A stretch of DNA of 8,969 bases, taken from a bacterium. GTDB lineage: Bacteria; Pseudomonadota; Gammaproteobacteria; Burkholderiales; Burkholderiaceae_C. The stretch lies in the NCBI GenBank assembly GCA_030824095.1, contig JAVBYK010000536.1, positions 1-8,969 on the forward strand. Direction: 5' to 3'. Positions 5,338 to 8,969 of this stretch are shown piece by piece (the stretch's first letter is position 1; the number at the start of each line of letters is the position of its first letter). The notes beneath the pieces were generated by a model. It saw only the letters and a list, made by a program, of their open reading frames with translations. It was not told where the DNA came from and did not search any database. Position numbers and translations under genes: made by a program.

Positions 5338-8300
5338 TCTTGCGCTGTCTCGCACTGGTTTTGCTGGCCTGCACGGTGAGCGCGGCCTTGGCCGAACGCG
5401 ACCCGCTGAACGAACCCGCCTTCACCACCGTGGGCGACACGCGCTCCATCAACGACGGTGTAGTGACCGCACTGGCCCAAGATGAACGCGGACTCATCTG
5501 GATCGGAACCACCGTAGGCTTGGTGAGGTACGACGGTTACCAGCTGCGCCGCGAGGTTGTTGGCGGAAAACCTGTGACTGGCACTGCGCCTAAGGCTGCA
5601 CCGGCAGGATCCAGTTTTGTGCGTGCCCTGTTGTCGGCCCCTGGCGGTGTGTTGTGGGTGGGGCTGGATGGTGAAGGCCTGGCGCGGCTGGATACCGAGC
5701 GCCAGGTCTGGACCCGGCATGTCCCCAATCCCAAGGAGGCCGGTGCGCTGACCAACGGCACGGTGCGCGCACTGGCGCTGGACCAGGACGGTGCGCTGTG
5801 GGTGGGCACCACGGGCGGGGGCTTGCACCGTCTTGCGCCAGGGTCTTCCACCTTTGAAAACCACACGCGCGCCAGCGGCGCCCTGCCAGATGATCGCGTG
5901 CAGGCCTTGCTGGTGGACCGCCGTGGCGACCTGTGGGTGGGTACCTGGAACGGCCTGGTGCGCCTGCGGCGCGGCGGCCAGCACTTTGAGCCGGTGTGGT
6001 CCGATCCCTCCCGGTCTGGCAGTCTGGCTGGGCGCATCGTGGCCATGCTGGGGGAGGCGCCCGACGGCCGCATCTGGGCCGGTACGCGTCAGGGCGAGCT
6101 GGTTTTGATTGATCCGGCCAGTGGAGAGGGTGTGCAGGCCGAACGGGCTGCCGATTTGCCGGGCGCCCGCATGCCCGGTGCCATGCGCTCCCTAACCGCC
6201 ATGGCAGTGGCCGGGCCGGATGAAATTTGGGTCGGTGGCACCAACGGTGTGGAACTGCGTGACAGCAGGGACGGCCATATCGTGATGCGTCTGGTGCGCG
6301 ACATCAGAAAGCCCTGGGGCCCGGCCGCGAACGTTGTGGCGGCATTGTTGCGCGAACGCTCGGGTGGCCTGTGGCTGGGGAGTTACGGCGGTGGCTTGCA
6401 GCGGCACATCCCCAGCAGCGGCCTGTGGGTGCGCCATGCAGAAGTTGACGAGGACAGCATCCTGTCCAATGGCGACGTTCGCAGCCTGCACCAGCTGAGT
6501 AACGGCGACATTTGGGCTGGCATAGGTGAACGCGGCGTGGCCGTGCTGGACCCCCAGTTGCGCCAGATTGGTCAGATCCTGACGACTGGCGCTGGCCCGG
6601 AGCGTAAGTCTGGGACAGCGCTGTTCAAGGGGGGAACTTTGGGCGCCATTACCCAGTCGACCGACGGTTCGGTGTGGGTGGGCGCCGACGGTGGTGTCTA
6701 CCAGTTCAGCCCGAAGCGCCAGCTGCTACGCAGCTACAGCGTCGGGCAGGGCCGCGCACGGCGCATGCTGGCAACGGCTGACGGCAGTGTGTGGGTTGGG
6801 ACACAAGACGGTGTGTACCGGCGTGCGGCGGGTGGCGAACGATTTGATCGTCTGGACCTGCAAGACGGCGGGATCCTCAATGGCAACATCAATGCCCTGG
6901 CCGAAGCCGCCGACGGCAGCGTCTGGGTGGGCGGGAACAATGGCCTGTATCGGGTTCAACCCGGTGGACAGGGTCTGGAGCAGGTGAAGTCTCCACCGGA
7001 GCAGGGTCTGCAACAAAAAGTGGTCCTGGGGTTGCTGGTGGACCGGCAGCAAAGTTTGTGGGTGGATACCAATGCGGGTCTGTACCAGATGGCGGGCCAG
7101 GTGGGCGGTCAAGTCGGCTTCAAGCTGGTGGCCGAGTCTGGCGGTGGCAGCGTGGGTGCCAACCTGCTGGACGATGCGCAGGGCCGCATCTGGACGCACC
7201 AGAACGTGGTGGACCCGCGTGACGGCAGCCGCTACGAGTTGAGCCCGGCCGACGGTGCCGACATTGGCACCGGCTGGTTTCGCAGCTACACACGGTTGGC
7301 CGACGGCCGCATGCTGTTTGGCGGCAGCACCGGTATGCTGGTGGTGCAGCCCGAGCACTTCACGCCCTGGGCGTACACGCCTGCGTTGGTGGTGTCCGAA
7401 CTGCGCCTGGCCGATGAGCGCGTGCCATCCGGCACTCCACTGCTGCTGACGCCCAAACAGCGTAACTTCAGCGTGGAGTTTTCGGCGCTCGATTACAGCA
7501 GCCCGGAGCGCTTGCGTTACCGCTACCGTCTGCACGGTTTTGACGCGGACTGGATCGACACACGCGATGACTTTCGTATTGCCAGCTATGGCAACTTGCC
7601 GCCAGGTGACTACCTGCTGGAAGTTCAGGGCAGCAATCGCATCGGTCAATGGAGTCCGAAGATCCTGAGTCTTCCGGTTCATGTGGAGCCCGCGTGGTGG
7701 CAAACCTGGTGGACACGGGCGCTGGGTGTGCTGGGGGGCTTGCTGGTGTTGTTGGGGGTGGTGCAGATACGCACGGCCGCATTGCGCCGCCGCCAGGGCG
7801 AGCTGGAAGCCAAGGTGCAGGAACGCACGGCAGAACTGGAAACCCTGTCGCGTGAGCTGCAGATCAAGTCGGCCGCGCTGGAGGCCAGCAGCCTGATTGA
7901 TCCACTCACCGGTCTGCACAACCGGCGCTTCTTGAGCCAGTACCTGGATGCCGAGATCGCACAGACCCTGCGCAGCCACGAGGAGCACCGTCTCCAGGGA
8001 ACGCCGCAGTCCGAAGGTGCCGACATCGTGTTCTTCGTGCTCGATATCGACCATTTCAAGCAGGTCAACGACCAGCACGGCCATGCCGCGGGAGACGCCG
8101 TGCTGGTGCAGATGCGTCAACGGCTTCAGCAGGCTTTTCGCCAGGCGGATTACCTGGTGCGCTGGGGTGGCGAGGAGTTTCTCATCGTTGCACGGGCCAC
8201 GTCGCGATCGCAAGCGCCGGAGCTTGCCGAACGCGCTCGCGCGGCAGTGGCCAACACGCCCTTTGAACTGGGGGATGGCACCTTGCTGCACAGGACCTGC

Positions 8301-8591
8301 TCGGTGGGTTTTGCCGCCTTCCCGCTGGCACCGGCCTGGCCGACTGCGCTGGAGTGGCCAAGCTTGGTGGATCTGGCCGACCAGGCTTTGTATGCCGTGA
8401 AAAACAATGGTCGCAACGGTTGGCTGGGCGTCATGGAGGCCACGGCGGAGTCGGCCGCTGCACTGCGCGAGGCGGCCAGACAACCGCTGGCCCAGTGGGC
8501 GGCCAGCGGCGCCGTGCAATTGGTGGGTGCTCCGGGGCACGCCGTGCTGGACATGCTGCAGGCCGGAAGTGGCGCGCACCTGAAGCAGTGA
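5319..8591 (+). CDS. Propeller-sensor transmembrane diguanylate cyclase (Reg_prop, Y_Y_Y, GGDEF)
   Basis: A 1090-residue sensor enzyme. A signal peptide (1-25, ALA-ER) is followed by about 14 repeats of the two-component-regulator propeller type (G.(L/I/V)W(V/I)G...GL.R, residues about 35-700), enough for two seven-bladed propellers in the periplasm. A Y_Y_Y domain (about 716-790; FSALDYSSPERLRYRYRL) leads to one transmembrane helix (about 800-818), a coiled coil (820-857) and a cytosolic GGDEF domain (about 858-1035). The cyclase begins with DPLTGLHNRR (861-870), has the active-site GGEEF at 950-954 and an inhibitory I-site RQAD at 941-944, so it should make c-di-GMP from GTP with product feedback. 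The ligand is unknown. A tail of about 55 residues follows. ATG at 5334 gives an equally good signal peptide; neither start has a Shine-Dalgarno site. It is divergent from the redox operon and shares its control region. Confidence 0.93.
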   Translation: MHGVSMILRCLALVLLACTVSAALAERDPLNEPAFTTVGDTRSINDGVVTALAQDERGLIWIGTTVGLVRYDGYQLRREVVGGKPVTGTAPKAAPAGSSFVRALLSAPGGVLWVGLDGEGLARLDTERQVWTRHVPNPKEAGALTNGTVRALALDQDGALWVGTTGGGLHRLAPGSSTFENHTRASGALPDDRVQALLVDRRGDLWVGTWNGLVRLRRGGQHFEPVWSDPSRSGSLAGRIVAMLGEAPDGRIWAGTRQGELVLIDPASGEGVQAERAADLPGARMPGAMRSLTAMAVAGPDEIWVGGTNGVELRDSRDGHIVMRLVRDIRKPWGPAANVVAALLRERSGGLWLGSYGGGLQRHIPSSGLWVRHAEVDEDSILSNGDVRSLHQLSNGDIWAGIGERGVAVLDPQLRQIGQILTTGAGPERKSGTALFKGGTLGAITQSTDGSVWVGADGGVYQFSPKRQLLRSYSVGQGRARRMLATADGSVWVGTQDGVYRRAAGGERFDRLDLQDGGILNGNINALAEAADGSVWVGGNNGLYRVQPGGQGLEQVKSPPEQGLQQKVVLGLLVDRQQSLWVDTNAGLYQMAGQVGGQVGFKLVAESGGGSVGANLLDDAQGRIWTHQNVVDPRDGSRYELSPADGADIGTGWFRSYTRLADGRMLFGGSTGMLVVQPEHFTPWAYTPALVVSELRLADERVPSGTPLLLTPKQRNFSVEFSALDYSSPERLRYRYRLHGFDADWIDTRDDFRIASYGNLPPGDYLLEVQGSNRIGQWSPKILSLPVHVEPAWWQTWWTRALGVLGGLLVLLGVVQIRTAALRRRQGELEAKVQERTAELETLSRELQIKSAALEASSLIDPLTGLHNRRFLSQYLDAEIAQTLRSHEEHRLQGTPQSEGADIVFFVLDIDHFKQVNDQHGHAAGDAVLVQMRQRLQQAFRQADYLVRWGGEEFLIVARATSRSQAPELAERARAAVANTPFELGDGTLLHRTCSVGFAAFPLAPAWPTALEWPSLVDLADQALYAVKNNGRNGWLGVMEATAESAAALREAARQPLAQWAASGAVQLVGAPGHAVLDMLQAGSGAHLKQ

Positions 8592-8609
8592 AAGCGGGCC
8601 CGCCCGTGT

Positions 8610-8738
8610 GGAGAAGAAGACCACGAGCGCGCCTACCCCGGCCATGTCATGGACGTGGAGCTGGAGCGCGAGCATGAGGGCCGCAGCGAACGCTGGATCT
8701 ACAAGGTCAAGGTCCTGCGCACCGGCTGGAGAACGCTG
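8610..8738 (+). pseudogene. Remnant of a second PepSY-domain gene
   Basis: Just past the cyclase stop, the plus-strand frame at 8610-8738 reads GEEDHERAYPGHVMDVELER, then EHEGRSERWIYKVKVLRTGW, which resembles the core of a PepSY domain (ala/pro-Gly-x-val strand, E-rich strand, then aromatic-Tyr-x-Val strand). There is no start codon, signal peptide or N-terminal half before it, and the closing strand with 'vDa.tG' is missing: the fragment runs straight into the response-regulator ribosome site. It therefore looks truncated at both ends. Codon use and GC match the neighbouring genes. It differs in sequence from the intact PepSY gene at 3767-4165, so it is a separate gene rather than a copy. 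The call rests on pattern recognition over about 40 residues. Confidence 0.6.
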
Positions 8739-8765
8739 ATGCGCATTCTGATTGTTGAAGACTAA
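8727..8765 (+). pseudogene. Truncated start of an OmpR-type response regulator
   Basis: A good Shine-Dalgarno site (TGGAG, 8727-8731) stands 7 bases before ATG at 8739. The codons then read MRILIVED, the standard opening of a response-regulator receiver domain, where the run of acids normally continues (EDD) into the phosphorylation pocket. Here a TAA stop follows at once (8763-8765), and downstream bases show no receiver sequence. The sharp change suggests a deletion or insertion junction close to 8762. Together with the PepSY fragment it implies a former PepSY, response regulator and probably sensor kinase operon, a combination known from other proteobacteria. The OmpR assignment is inferred from the typical opening and partner, since the DNA-binding domain is absent. 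Confidence 0.65.
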
Positions 8766-8798
8766 CTAAGGTTGCGCCCAGAAAGCAGTTTTTTTGGA

Positions 8799-8969
8799 TC
8801 AATCAGCTGATGGGTTGGTAGTTCCTGATTGGGGCTCTGAAAAACGAGTATTCATATCCTTCGGGTCATCAAAATGCGCCTCGACGTCGCTGGGCAGCAT
8901 TTGAATAGTGGCACGCAAACCAGGCACGGCACCCATCAACGCCTGTTCGACGTTGCTGCGGAGCTTTGC
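8799..8969 (-). CDS. C-terminal end of an unidentified protein (runs off the right edge)
   Basis: The minus strand is open from 8969 down to a TGA at 8799-8801, giving 56 residues and no start; the gene begins beyond the window. The sequence starts AKLRSNVEQALMGAVPGLRA, continues TIQMLPSDVEAHFDDPKDMN and ends in a hydrophilic tail, SEPQSGTTNPSAD. I do not recognise the family. The mixed hydrophobic/charged first half looks like folded protein and the tail like a disordered C-terminus. GC is clearly lower than in the rest of the window (roughly half of bases by eye), and codon choice is less biased, which together with the broken response regulator next door suggests that this DNA arrived by insertion or recombination. 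It may instead be a shadow frame, but no better frame is visible in the stretch. Confidence 0.5.
   Translation of the reverse strand, partial: AKLRSNVEQALMGAVPGLRATIQMLPSDVEAHFDDPKDMNTRFSEPQSGTTNPSAD

Noticed and set aside
5190..5984. 264-codon minus-strand frame across the divergent region
   Set aside because: Antisense to the propeller start and covering the operator; no signal peptide, motif or ribosome site.
5319..8591. Repeated GGC/TGGGTGGG-type DNA segments in the cyclase, considered as DNA repeats
   Set aside because: They reflect the protein propeller repeats (G.xWVG) and have diverged at the DNA level; not an array or CRISPR.
8594..8603. GCGGGCCCGC palindrome just after the cyclase stop, considered as a terminator
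   Set aside because: Perfect palindrome without a loop and no T run after it, so it is not a credible Rho-independent terminator.
6726..8675. 649-codon open frame on the minus strand opposite the cyclase
   Set aside because: Antisense to a well-supported propeller/GGDEF gene; its His/Gln/Arg-rich composition is typical of antisense frames in GC-rich DNA.
8778..8797. Weak hairpin CCAGAAA/TTTTTGG around a T run, considered as a terminator for either strand
   Set aside because: A-T rich stem with a wobble pair, and no T run follows the stem in either direction.

Overview
The window is GC-rich (about 65% by eye) with strong third-position GC bias and is densely coded on both strands. The gene content (a DUF1924/SHP-type cytochrome c, a DHC-type diheme cytochrome c, a PepSY protein and a propeller-sensor diguanylate cyclase) fits a betaproteobacterium of the Burkholderiales, most likely Comamonadaceae (Rhodoferax-like). 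That placement is inferred from family knowledge and no search was run.

Layout. (1) 1-1466, minus strand: a compact operon reading leftwards, with a histidine-phosphatase-fold protein, then a small exported protein of unknown function, then the N-terminal part of a CapA-like metallophosphatase running off the left edge. The last two genes overlap by ATGA. (2) 1542-2453, plus strand: a ten-helix-type EamA/DMT permease, divergent from the phosphatase and convergent, 9 bp apart, with the next operon. (3) 2463-5123, minus strand: a four-gene redox operon in transcription order SHP-type cytochrome c (DUF1924), DHC-type diheme cytochrome c, periplasmic PepSY protein, and a membrane ferric-reductase/NOX-like flavocytochrome b. 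The first three genes have clear Shine-Dalgarno sites and the last two overlap by ATGA. (4) 5124-5318: a 195-bp divergent control region holding a symmetric array of four TGAA/TTCA half-sites exactly 11 bp apart. (5) 5319-8591, plus strand: a 1090-residue membrane sensor (about 14 propeller repeats, Y_Y_Y domain, one transmembrane helix, coiled coil, GGDEF with intact GGEEF and I-site). (6) 8610-8765: a short fragment of a second PepSY gene followed by a Shine-Dalgarno site and the first eight codons of a response regulator (MRILIVED) ending abruptly in TAA, apparently the debris of a PepSY/two-component locus. (7) 8799-8969, minus strand: the C-terminal end of an unidentified gene in DNA of visibly lower GC.

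How it may work together (inference): the flavocytochrome b would carry electrons from cytosolic NAD(P)H through FAD and two b hemes across the membrane to the periplasmic diheme cytochrome c, and from there to the SHP-like cytochrome, whose relatives bind O2 or NO through an Asn-ligated heme. The divergent diguanylate cyclase would convert an unknown periplasmic signal into c-di-GMP. The half-site array looks like an OmpR-family response-regulator operator, and the truncated response regulator beyond the cyclase suggests that the cognate two-component system once sat at this locus and was lost or moved.
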